From the NCBI GenBank assembly GCA_003354055.1, contig PIVQ01000044.1, positions 1-22,582 of the forward strand: a stretch of DNA of 22,582 nt, read 5' to 3'. Each line of letters starts with the position of its first letter. The first letter of the stretch is position 1. The translations under genes and the position numbers were made by a program. Origin of the DNA: Desulfobacteraceae bacterium (GTDB lineage Bacteria; Desulfobacterota; Desulfobacteria; Desulfobacterales; Desulfobacteraceae). Shown piece by piece: positions 7,702 to 14,646 of this stretch. The notes beneath the pieces were generated by a model. The model did not search any database and was not told the origin of the DNA. It saw only the letters and a program-made list of their open reading frames with translations.

Positions 7702-7821
7702 TATGATATCCGGACGATTCAGGAACTGTTGGGCCACAGTGATGTAAGAACCACCATGATTTACACCCACACCATTGTATCCAGGACGATTAAAGAAATG
7801 AAAAGCCCTCTTGATTTGTAG

Positions 7822-8132
7822 GGAATAGCTCCGCCCTGTCCATTACGTTTCGTGCGATTCTCGAAGGATAGTAATGCAATAGTAAATTTTTTTATGAAAT
7901 ACAATCAGGAAAACCCCTAGTTTGCCATTTTTTTACAAAATAGCTTCAATTCGCATGGATAAGATACGCGAAAACAAATATATCTGCCATTTTGTGTGGT
8001 TTATAGGGGATGCTAAGATTTCAGGACAGCAATCTGCAGCCCGCCCGCTCCGGCGACGGTCAGGACGACCGGCGCCGGTTTAACGGAGTACCCCACCCCT
8101 TTCGCTGCCGGGTTATGACTGTGAGCGTTTTT
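7822..8132. other. Gene-free stretch with a GC-rich patch
   Basis: No complete gene is seen. Positions 7822-8010 are AT-rich without clear motifs. From about 8025 to 8100 the composition turns abruptly GC-rich, with CCGGCG/CGCCGG and CTCCG/CGGAG pairs that could fold. On the minus strand this patch is open in the same frame as the tautomerase gene, from its TGA (8135-8133) to a TAG at 8015-8013, with no start codon of its own. It may be a scrap of another gene or a structured 3' region. I found no convincing attC site here. Confidence 0.4.
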
Positions 8133-8336
8133 TCATTTGTATAGAAGTGGCTTTAACTCTTCCCATGTTTTTCCAGCGGTTAAAAAATGGTCATGTTCAA
8201 CTTCATCTACAAATACCCAGACATGGGCGGGATCATAACCAAGATTACCTGCAACGATTTCATTTACTTGTTTCATCGTTTTTTCAATAGCTTCTTTTGA
8301 GCTTCCCTTCATTGTCTTTATTGTTATCAACGGCAT
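8133..8336 (-). CDS. 4-oxalocrotonate tautomerase family protein
   Basis: The 67-residue protein begins MPLITIKTMKG, so removal of Met exposes the N-terminal proline that acts as the catalytic base in this family. Length and the beta-alpha-beta pattern match the small tautomerases, which assemble as hexamers and act on enol/keto acids. Counting from Pro1, Phe50 is kept, but the positions of Arg11 and Arg39 of classical 4-oxalocrotonate tautomerase hold Ser and Trp. The substrate is therefore probably not oxalocrotonate. A strong AAGGAG sits about 7 bases before ATG 8336. It diverges from the GlxA-type regulator at 8477 across 140 bp, which suggests that the regulator may control it. The family call is firm and the biochemical role unknown. 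Confidence 0.88.
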   Translation of the reverse strand: MPLITIKTMKGSSKEAIEKTMKQVNEIVAGNLGYDPAHVWVFVDEVEHDHFLTAGKTWEELKPLLYK

Positions 8337-8398
8337 TTGAATCTCCTTTCATTTTTGGATACGTGCAAAAAAGTCTGACTTGCCGTAGAGAATACCCC

Positions 8399-8427
8399 TT
8401 GACACTTAAATTTTCCATTGGCATTAT
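8399..8427 (+). promoter_or_regulatory. Sigma70-type promoter for the GlxA-like regulator
   Basis: TTGACA (8399-8404), a 17-base spacer and CATTAT (8422-8427) match the sigma70 pattern, with a perfect -35 and 4/6 at -10. Transcription would start near 8434, about 40 bases before ATG 8477. It lies in the divergent region shared with the tautomerase gene. Confidence 0.5.
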
Positions 8428-8476
8428 TGACAATATTATTGTGAAAAATGACACGCTTAATTGCAATGGATACAAA

Positions 8477-9481
8477 ATGAAAAAAATCGTTTTCGTGGCC
8501 TCTGACTATTCATCCATCTCAGGTATTACAGGCGGTCTGGAAATATTTGAAATTGCCAATGCTTTAAGACGGATTCAAAACCCCGGCAAACCAAAACCGT
8601 TTGACTGCTCTGTAGTCTCCATGGAAAAGGGATCCTTTCCAATAAGCCCTGGATTGACGTGTAATTTTTCAAAAGGATTAGACGTAGAAGAAAGATATGA
8701 TGCCGTCATTCTCATCGGGTTCATATATCAGGATATTAATCAGTTGATTAAAAAAATAGATTCATCAAAGAAGGCTGTCTCCTGGATTAGGAAGCAATAT
8801 TCGTCAGGGGCACTAATCGGAGCCAGTTGCAGCGCAACGCTTTTGCTTGCCGAAACAGGGCTTTTGGATGGTAAATCTGCCACTACCAGCTGGTGGTTGA
8901 ACTCTTTTTTCAAAAAACGATATCCGAAGATCAAACTTGAAATTGATGCACTATTGATTGAAAATAAACAGCTTATATGTTCAGGAGCAGTCACCTCATA
9001 TTTAAATCTTGTTCTTTGCATCATTGAAAAATTTACCAATAAATCACTGGCCTTATCCTGCTCAAAGATGATGCTGATTGATATTAATAAATATTCACAG
9101 GCACCCTATATCATGCAGAAAAAATTGCTCGACCATTCTGACGATATGGTAACAAAAGCCCAGCATTGGATCTATGCGAATTTTCAAAATAAAATTGATT
9201 TCAAAGTGCTTTCGGAGCATCTGGCAGTAAGTTACCGGACTTTCTTTCGCAGGTTTAAGCTTGCAACCGGCGAAATCCCGTCTAAATATCTTCAACAATT
9301 AAGAGTCGAGGCATCTAAAGAGCTTTTGGAAACCACAAATCTGAACCTGGAAGCCATCATGGAAAGTGTGGGATATTCAGATATCAGCTCATTTAGTCTA
9401 CTGTTTAAGCGCCTGACACAATTAACCCCAAGGGAGTATCGTGTTCGTTTTTCGATGAATCAAATCAGACAAGGAAAATGA
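8477..9481 (+). CDS. GlxA-type AraC-family transcriptional regulator (DJ-1/PfpI domain plus HTH)
   Basis: The protein is 334 residues from ATG 8477, where MKKIVFVASDY starts the first strand of a DJ-1/PfpI (class I glutamine amidotransferase-like) domain. Cys118 in GASCSATLLLAE occupies the nucleophile-elbow position. An AraC-type pair of helix-turn-helix motifs fills about 234-325, ending in the typical VGYSDISSFSLLFKRLTQLTPREYR signature. Such regulators usually activate adjacent genes after binding a small metabolite. The frame stays open upstream to 8297, but that part overlaps the divergent tautomerase and its promoter, so the short start is preferred; its ribosome binding site is weak (AATGGA). 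Likely targets are itself, the tautomerase and possibly the CHAT lipoprotein gene 57 bp downstream. Confidence 0.88.
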   Translation: MKKIVFVASDYSSISGITGGLEIFEIANALRRIQNPGKPKPFDCSVVSMEKGSFPISPGLTCNFSKGLDVEERYDAVILIGFIYQDINQLIKKIDSSKKAVSWIRKQYSSGALIGASCSATLLLAETGLLDGKSATTSWWLNSFFKKRYPKIKLEIDALLIENKQLICSGAVTSYLNLVLCIIEKFTNKSLALSCSKMMLIDINKYSQAPYIMQKKLLDHSDDMVTKAQHWIYANFQNKIDFKVLSEHLAVSYRTFFRRFKLATGEIPSKYLQQLRVEASKELLETTNLNLEAIMESVGYSDISSFSLLFKRLTQLTPREYRVRFSMNQIRQGK

Positions 9482-9502
9482 CATTTTAAAAGAATCTCAA
9501 AC

Positions 9503-9531
9503 TTGACTTCAAATTTTGCGAAGCGTAAAGT
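9503..9531 (+). promoter_or_regulatory. Possible promoter of the CHAT lipoprotein gene
   Basis: TTGACT (9503-9508), a 17-base spacer and TAAAGT (9526-9531) give 5/6 and 4/6 matches to sigma70 elements. The predicted start of transcription falls at about 9538, right at the ATG, which would make a leaderless mRNA. Alternatively the gene is simply read through from the regulator upstream. Confidence 0.3.
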
Positions 9532-9538
9532 ATGTTTT

Positions 9539-12136
9539 ATGATGAAACATATTGCGAAATATATCCAACGTGTTTCCGGCCTTTTCTTTTTTATTCTGAT
9601 ATTTTTTTTAGCATCCTGTGCGACTATAGTTCCAGTGCCGGAAAACAAACTATTGTCTGCCGAGATTCCTGCCCAACAGGTGCGGTCTTTTGAAGAAACA
9701 GGCCCGCCTGCATATGCCATGGAACAAGAATACATTCCATTTCCTGAAAAGGAATTGCGCATGCCCGTGGCAGGTGAGAAAAATTCATTTGATATAGTGG
9801 TAACCCCAGAGCTTGAGGCAGCATACAATGCCTATTTCAGCGGGGACGGACAGACAGCCCTGCGCGCTTTGGGAAGGGCTGAAAAAAAAGAAACGGACCG
9901 ACTGCTGCTTTGGCAGGTATCGATTTTAAAGGCCCAGACCCTCTTAATGATGGGCATGGCAGCAGATGCGGAAGTTGAGTTGGATAAAAGTGCTCAATTG
10001 GAAAAAGAGGTTTTTGGGGGAAATCTCAACAGTATATCCATGCGGGGTGAGACACGGGTATGGCTTGAAGATTATTCTGCAGCAAAAAACGATTTTTTCC
10101 AGGTCCTTGATGCCATTGGAACCTGGGAACTTCCAACATCCTATGGGATGCCGCCTTCAAATGTCGGGCAGCTTTTTCTTTCAACGACTGCGCAATTGCG
10201 TGCCTATACAGGTCTTGCCGGACTATATCTGTTAGAAGAGGATTATGAAAGGGCATTTTTGTGGGCAGATGCTGCTGAGAAGCGTTTCAACAGTGTACAT
10301 TACGTCACAAGCCACCCCCTTTACGGCAATTTTGTCGTGACCCATCTGGACAGCTATTATGGAAGGGCGTTGAATTTGACTTTTCTGGCAGCAGCCCTTT
10401 TGCGGAAAGGAGATGAGGCAGCCAGTGAAGTTTATTTTGAAAGGGCGGCCGGTTTTTTTAAATCCCTGCATTACACTGGCGGCAAAGTATTGATTGCCTC
10501 GCTTAAGGCATCTGCCTATGCACAACTGGGACAATATGAAAAAGCGGAAAAGATTGCCCGCCAAGCTGTTTCCCTGGCAATTCAAAATGGAATTTTAGAC
10601 TTTGTATGGCGGGTTGAAACCGTACTTGGTACGATATTGTATAAACAAGAAAAGTTTAGCGAGGCTGAAGAGGCTTTCCGCAATGCCCAGAAAAGTGTTG
10701 AAGTAATTTCCGGGGCATTGTCCACTGACCGTGCAAAAACTCGATTTGGCGCAGGCAAAAACGATATTACATATTATTTGAGTAAACTTGATATCAGAAA
10801 AAAAGACTATACTGCCCTTTTTGAAGATCTTGAGCAGGGACGGGCTCAGTCATTTATTGATATGCTTGCCGACAATGTCATTGAGACTGGTAAAAGCAAA
10901 GATCTGGTCCGCAGCATCAGAGACCTTGACCAGCAGATTATTCGCCAGCGGTTAATGAATATCGCCCCTGGGGAGGGCAAAGAAAAGGGTATCGCAAAGG
11001 AGAAGGCCCTTATCGCCCAGCGTCGGAAAAAGGTAGACGATTTGCTGATAAAAAATCCGGAATTAGCCTCCACAATTGCAGTATGGACCCACTCTCTTGC
11101 CGATGTGCAGAAGAATCTTGGCCCCGGGGAAGTAATGGCATATTTCCTGCCGGCCCGTAAAAATGATAAGATTGCTTATCTTTTGATTCAAAACGACTCG
11201 ATTATTATAAAAGAGCTTGGGGTTACCCCTGAAACGTTTCGTAAAATGCTCACGGCGTTTGCCGCAAGCTTTGGACTTCAATCAGATACAGATGAGGCAA
11301 GCCGTGGCATAAAAAAAGTTTCAAAAAAAGGGCTGAACAGTGTTGCTAAGCCTTCAGAAACAGTATCCCTGTTGCAAAAAGTGTTTACCATGATGCAAAA
11401 GCCTTCTGCCGAAGCAATGTATGTGGTGCCAAGCGGTGAAATGCATCTGATGCCCTGGGGATTGCTTGACAATGACTGGCCAACCATTGTTCTGCCCACC
11501 GGCGGCTGGCTGAACCGTGTTCCAATATCAATCGCTAAAACGGGCGAAGCCGGCAATGTCATTGTGGGAAATCCTGATTTTGGCGGAGAGCTTTCGCAAT
11601 TGCCAGGGGCTGAGAATGAGGCATATGCAGTGGGTGTTATTTTAAAAGTAAAACCGATTGTAGGCAGTTACGCCACTGAGTCAACGGTCCGGGATAAGGT
11701 TGGCAAAGGTGTGCGGATTCTTCACCTGGCAACCCATGGGATATATAACCATGATGATCCTCTAAACTCAGCGTTTTATCTCACTGACAAGGGAAAAGCC
11801 TTGCCCATAACTGCAAAACAGATATTCCAACACCCGCTGCCTGCAGAAGTCGTGGTTTTGTCTGCCTGTGAAACCGGACTTGGCAAGGCATTTGCCGGAG
11901 AGGACACCCTTGGTCTGTTGCGTAGCTTTTACCTGGGAGGCACTGTGACAACCCTGAGCAGTCTCTGGCCGGTGGAGGATGAAGGGACCAGGGTATTCAT
12001 GGAAATTTTCTATCAATATGCCCAAAAGGGCCAATACGGCGAAGGCTGGCTTGCTGCCCGGAACCAGCTTAAAAAAATGGGGTATTCGCCTCTGGTGTAC
12101 AGTTCTTTTCTTCTTGGCGGCTTAAGAACGTTTTAG
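9539..12136 (+). CDS. TPR-repeat lipoprotein with C-terminal CHAT caspase-like peptidase domain
   Basis: The protein is about 865 residues. A short basic N-terminus, a hydrophobic run and the lipobox LASC indicate a lipid-anchored exported protein. The middle (about 80-420) is alpha-helical with TPR-like repeats, for example YAQLGQYEKAEKIARQAV. The C-terminal third is a CHAT domain with the His/Cys dyad visible as His733 (ILHLATHG) and Cys777 (VVLSACETG), followed by the usual GED.LGLLRSFYLGG and SLWPVED blocks. CHAT proteases cleave protein partners, often in defence or cell-death systems, but envelope lipoprotein forms are poorly understood. The frame opens at TTG 9503; ATG 9539 or 9542 fits the signal peptide better. 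It follows the GlxA-type regulator in the same direction. Confidence 0.88.
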   Translation: MMKHIAKYIQRVSGLFFFILIFFLASCATIVPVPENKLLSAEIPAQQVRSFEETGPPAYAMEQEYIPFPEKELRMPVAGEKNSFDIVVTPELEAAYNAYFSGDGQTALRALGRAEKKETDRLLLWQVSILKAQTLLMMGMAADAEVELDKSAQLEKEVFGGNLNSISMRGETRVWLEDYSAAKNDFFQVLDAIGTWELPTSYGMPPSNVGQLFLSTTAQLRAYTGLAGLYLLEEDYERAFLWADAAEKRFNSVHYVTSHPLYGNFVVTHLDSYYGRALNLTFLAAALLRKGDEAASEVYFERAAGFFKSLHYTGGKVLIASLKASAYAQLGQYEKAEKIARQAVSLAIQNGILDFVWRVETVLGTILYKQEKFSEAEEAFRNAQKSVEVISGALSTDRAKTRFGAGKNDITYYLSKLDIRKKDYTALFEDLEQGRAQSFIDMLADNVIETGKSKDLVRSIRDLDQQIIRQRLMNIAPGEGKEKGIAKEKALIAQRRKKVDDLLIKNPELASTIAVWTHSLADVQKNLGPGEVMAYFLPARKNDKIAYLLIQNDSIIIKELGVTPETFRKMLTAFAASFGLQSDTDEASRGIKKVSKKGLNSVAKPSETVSLLQKVFTMMQKPSAEAMYVVPSGEMHLMPWGLLDNDWPTIVLPTGGWLNRVPISIAKTGEAGNVIVGNPDFGGELSQLPGAENEAYAVGVILKVKPIVGSYATESTVRDKVGKGVRILHLATHGIYNHDDPLNSAFYLTDKGKALPITAKQIFQHPLPAEVVVLSACETGLGKAFAGEDTLGLLRSFYLGGTVTTLSSLWPVEDEGTRVFMEIFYQYAQKGQYGEGWLAARNQLKKMGYSPLVYSSFLLGGLRTF

Positions 12137-12183
12137 CCGGCAGCCGTATCTCTAATTAAAATTCCAAAATTAATTATCAGGTT

Positions 12184-12300
12184 TTATTGAGGATAAATGA
12201 TGTTGAGAAACGTTTCAACATCATTAAAGACATTTTGGCGTACAGGACCCCGCATACCCATAGACAGTGAGTGATGGTAAAAAGACTCAAAATTGAAGTT
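12184..12300 (-). pseudogene. Remnant of an alpha/beta hydrolase 3' end
   Basis: The minus-strand frame ends MRGPVRQNVFNDVETFLNII-YPQ, which closely matches the C-terminus of the intact hydrolase at 14647-15519 (IRGPVSQKVFNEVETFLNII-YSKSQK). At DNA level 12197-12252 matches 14669-14724 with three mismatches in 56 bases. Upstream of that the similarity fades (FYHHSLSMG against DFHLHGVI) and the catalytic His context is lost. No nucleophile or Asp segment is present, so this is a fragment rather than a gene. The open frame continues to 12462 without resembling anything I recognise. The matched core contains the palindrome GAAACGTTTC. Confidence 0.7.
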
Positions 12301-12371
12301 TTGAAGCCGTTTTAAGGATTCAGGAATGATTCTACTTATTTGGCAATTCAACAGTCGCCTTTGTCCCAATC

Positions 12372-12399
12372 TTGACTTTGCTCCGCCCTTTGATATTAT
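12372..12399 (+). promoter_or_regulatory. Sigma70-type promoter for the solute-binding protein gene
   Basis: TTGACT (12372-12377), a 16-base spacer and TATTAT (12394-12399) give 5/6 matches at each element. The start of transcription would be near 12406, leaving a leader of about 75 bases that ends in the strong AAGGAG ribosome binding site before ATG 12480. Confidence 0.5.
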
Positions 12400-12479
12400 T
12401 AGAATCAATAATCTCAATAATGTTTGGCAAAAACCGGGCTTGCATTTTATGCATTTATTCAATTAAAAGGAGTTAAATC

Positions 12480-13268
12480 ATGAAAGTATTTTGTAAATTC
12501 GTAATGCTCTTCTTGCTTATTGGTATTTTTACGGGAATTGCCCAGGCAAAAACATTAACCTTTGTATGTGAAGATAAACAAGACTTTCCAACTATAATGG
12601 GAAACGGCAATACTGTTTTGGATGAAAAGCCCGGCATGGGTGTAGAAGCAATACGGATGCTGGAAAAAAAAGTAGGCATAACAGTTATTATAAAGCGGAT
12701 ACCCTGGAAACGCTGTCTGAATGAGTTGGAAAAGGGGAAGGCCGATGGGTTGTTTACTGCCAGCTATAAGGAAAAAAGAAAACAGTTTGGGATATATCCT
12801 GAAAAGAATGGGCAAGTTGATCCCTCAAAAAGATTTACCGCATCTTCCTACGCTTTTTACAAATTAAAAAGTACGACCCTGAACTTTGCAGGCAAAGACT
12901 ATAGTACTTTTACCGGTAAGGTTGGTGGGCCTCTTGGATATTCGATTGTTGATGATCTGAAAAAAAAGGGTCTGCAAATGGAGGAAAGTGCAAGCACGGA
13001 AATTGATTTTAAGAAGTTAGTTGCCACACGCCTGCAAGCTGTTGCCGCTCTTGAGTTAACCGGCGATTATTATTTAACCACAAATAACAGCTTCTCTGCA
13101 AAGATAGAAAAAATGAATCCCCTTATTGTTGAGAAACCCTATTATTTCATGGTTTCCCATCAATTTTATGCAAAAGATCCCGGCCTGGCAGAAAAAATAT
13201 TCGATGCCATTGTCGAAATACGGGAAGATCCGAATTATAAGAAAAAACTTGCCGCTTACCTTCAATAA
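12480..13268 (+). CDS. Periplasmic solute-binding protein, family 3 type
   Basis: The 262-residue protein starts with a signal peptide (MKVFCKFVMLFLLIGIFTGIAQA, likely cleaved after AQA). The mature part follows the extracellular solute-binding family 3 pattern: an initial strand, GMGVEAIRMLEKKVGI, then a lobe rich in KADGLFTASYKEKRK and a closing helix. Family members bind amino acids or other small polar solutes for ABC importers or as sensor inputs. No permease or ATPase gene is nearby, so it is an orphan here; many orphans in this group have no assigned ligand. A strong AAGGAG about 7 bases before the ATG confirms the start. It is transcribed alone from the promoter at 12372, with a hairpin at 13301 downstream. 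Confidence 0.82.
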   Translation: MKVFCKFVMLFLLIGIFTGIAQAKTLTFVCEDKQDFPTIMGNGNTVLDEKPGMGVEAIRMLEKKVGITVIIKRIPWKRCLNELEKGKADGLFTASYKEKRKQFGIYPEKNGQVDPSKRFTASSYAFYKLKSTTLNFAGKDYSTFTGKVGGPLGYSIVDDLKKKGLQMEESASTEIDFKKLVATRLQAVAALELTGDYYLTTNNSFSAKIEKMNPLIVEKPYYFMVSHQFYAKDPGLAEKIFDAIVEIREDPNYKKKLAAYLQ

Positions 13269-13300
13269 TAATTGAGCTTCCGGTATAGCGGTAACAAAAG

Positions 13301-13345
13301 GGCAGGCGAGCCTGTAATGGCATCGCCTGCCGCAACACTAGTTTT
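13301..13345 (+). terminator. Possible intrinsic terminator after the solute-binding protein gene
   Basis: A perfect 9-bp stem GGCAGGCGA/TCGCCTGCC (13301-13309 and 13323-13331) with a 13-base loop lies 32 bases after the stop. Only a short TTTT occurs about 10 bases downstream, so termination may be weak. Confidence 0.45.
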
Positions 13346-13446
13346 CTCCAAAAAGTCCTTGAAAAAAATAGGCTGAACATATTCTTGAAAGGGATGCTGT
13401 CCGAAGCGCATCCCGTCGATGTTCGATAACGTGAAAGGAAGGCAAG

Positions 13447-14475
13447 ATGAAACCGGTCCTGTTGATCTTATCCCTGCTCTTAGTCCTCGTATCCTGCACC
13501 GGCAACACTGTTCCTGTGAATCCATCCGGCAGGAGTCTGTCCTCAGGAACCTTTGGGGTAGGATCCACCGAATTTGTCTGGCAGGACGGCAGCCGGGACC
13601 GGGAGGTGAAGGTCGCCCTATGGTATCCCACTTTCGAAGCTTCCGAGCCGGTCAAATACTTGGCCTTTAAGGGTAAGGCCAAAAAAGAGGCAACGATTAT
13701 ACCGGGCCGGCACCCCCTGGTGATTATTTCCCACGGAACCGGTTCCCATCGATATGCCCAGTTCTTTATGGCGGAGTTCTTGGCGGCCCGGGGGGTCATG
13801 GTGATGTCCGTTGAACATCCCTTTGACAATGCATTTGATGACAGGGATACCAGAACTGCGGCCAATCTGTGGAACCGTCCAGTGGATATTTCATTTGCCC
13901 TGGACAGCCTGCTGGCGGACAGCCGGCTCGGCTCAAGTGTTGATCAGGAAAAAATCGGTATGATCGGCCATTCCATCGGGGGATATACCGCCTTTGTCAT
14001 TGCCGGGGGGATTCCCAATCCCGAGCGCCTGGCAGAGTATTGCAGCCAGCATCCGGAAGATTCGTATATGTGTTATAAATTTGAAGGGGAAAAGGCCTCA
14101 CCGTTTCGTTCAAAGGATCTGACAACACTTCGGGATGATCGGATCAGAGCCGTATTTGTTATGGCACCGGCTCTTGGGCAGGCCTTTGGAAAGTCGAATA
14201 TGGAACGGGTAACCGTTCCGGTGTGCCTGATCGCTTCAGGCCGGGATGAGATTCTGCCGGAACCCCACAACATCGGGCAGTACAGAAAAGCCCTGCCACG
14301 GCAGCCGGAATTTCATGAATTTCCAGGAGCAGGCCATTTTGTTTATCTGCCGGTCTGCCCGTTGCTGGTAAAGGCATTGGCCATGAAGGCTTGTTCAGAC
14401 GTGGGCACGCCAAGACAGGAGATTCATCCTGAGCTAAACCAGCTGAGCCTGAATTTCTTCACCCGGCATCTATAA
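13447..14475 (+). CDS. Alpha/beta-hydrolase lipoprotein, dienelactone hydrolase/PAF-acetylhydrolase-like
   Basis: The 342-residue protein has a lipoprotein signal ending LVSC (Cys17), so it is probably anchored in the envelope. The hydrolase triad is visible: Ser176 in GHSIGG, Asp267 in ASGRDEI and His297 in GAGHFVY. SHGTGS at 95-100 forms the oxyanion-hole loop. The pattern VALWYPT followed by HPLVIISHGTG is typical of the predicted dienelactone hydrolase group and of bacterial PAF-acetylhydrolase-like esterases, which cleave ester bonds of small lipids or lactones. AGGAAGG precedes ATG 13447 at good spacing. It is convergent with the hydrolase at 14647-15519. The two proteins are not close relatives: they differ in motifs and cellular location. 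Substrate unknown. Confidence 0.87.
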   Translation: MKPVLLILSLLLVLVSCTGNTVPVNPSGRSLSSGTFGVGSTEFVWQDGSRDREVKVALWYPTFEASEPVKYLAFKGKAKKEATIIPGRHPLVIISHGTGSHRYAQFFMAEFLAARGVMVMSVEHPFDNAFDDRDTRTAANLWNRPVDISFALDSLLADSRLGSSVDQEKIGMIGHSIGGYTAFVIAGGIPNPERLAEYCSQHPEDSYMCYKFEGEKASPFRSKDLTTLRDDRIRAVFVMAPALGQAFGKSNMERVTVPVCLIASGRDEILPEPHNIGQYRKALPRQPEFHEFPGAGHFVYLPVCPLLVKALAMKACSDVGTPRQEIHPELNQLSLNFFTRHL

Positions 14476-14539
14476 ACGCTTCAAATAACAAAATACTGCC
14501 AGCAAAATAACTCTCCAAATTATAAGGATAAAAAAAAAC

Positions 14540-14646
14540 GTTCCGAAAACCATCAATAGAAAGGGCAATCGCCAAAAGGTAAATCGATTGTAGTATACGG
14601 AGTTTCTAACCTTAAATGGTAGAAAGAGATACTATGGTTTCGGAAC
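14540..14646. repeat. Inverted-repeat element between convergent hydrolase genes
   Basis: GTTCCGAAAACCAT (14540-14553) and ATGGTTTCGGAAC (14634-14646) are complementary apart from one bulged base and enclose about 80 bases. The right arm abuts the stop codon of the gene at 14647. The element fills most of the gap between two convergent genes, so it could act as a two-way transcription barrier. Alternatively it is a small non-autonomous mobile repeat. No clear target duplication flanks it and no T-run is well placed. Confidence 0.45.

Larger units (their letters stand above)
6472..7821 (+). pseudogene. intI: Integron-type integrase (tyrosine recombinase), disrupted
   Basis: The frame opens at ATG 6472 and reads 330 codons to an in-frame TAA at 7462. 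It includes a roughly 110-residue N-terminal extension, a SAM-like core-binding domain (about 111-205) and the first catalytic Arg246 (YGCGLRLGE), with the DGKGKKDR lysine block following. The IntI-specific patch begins at ALERKYPNAGKELIWQ. The rest of the family sequence continues after the stop: WFFPARKLTYLP, then HTFRHSFASHLL (His and Arg), and [14 protein letters not shown] (His and nucleophile Tyr), ending at TAG 7821. Interruptions of 19 and 38 nt account exactly for the breaks; without them one protein of about 430 residues results. As read, the product lacks the nucleophile and cannot recombine. No ribosome binding site is obvious. Integron identity rests on the WQWFFPA region. Confidence 0.85.

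Noticed and set aside
8025..8120. attC-like site in the GC-rich patch (GTTTAAC and GTTATGA)
   Set aside because: GTTTAAC fits one half of the consensus, but GTTATGA does not fit GTTRRRY and the spacing is only about 40 bases.
8297..8476. Extended N-terminus of the GlxA-type regulator
   Set aside because: It overlaps the divergent tautomerase start and the promoter, while MKKIVFVASDY at 8477 is the natural start of the DJ-1 fold.
9503..9538. TTG start giving 12 extra residues to the CHAT lipoprotein
   Set aside because: It would place charged residues before the signal peptide, and these bases better fit a -35/-10 promoter.
12301..12462. N-terminal part of the minus-strand open frame that includes the hydrolase remnant
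   Set aside because: No similarity to the hydrolase or any known family, and it overlaps the promoter of the solute-binding protein gene.
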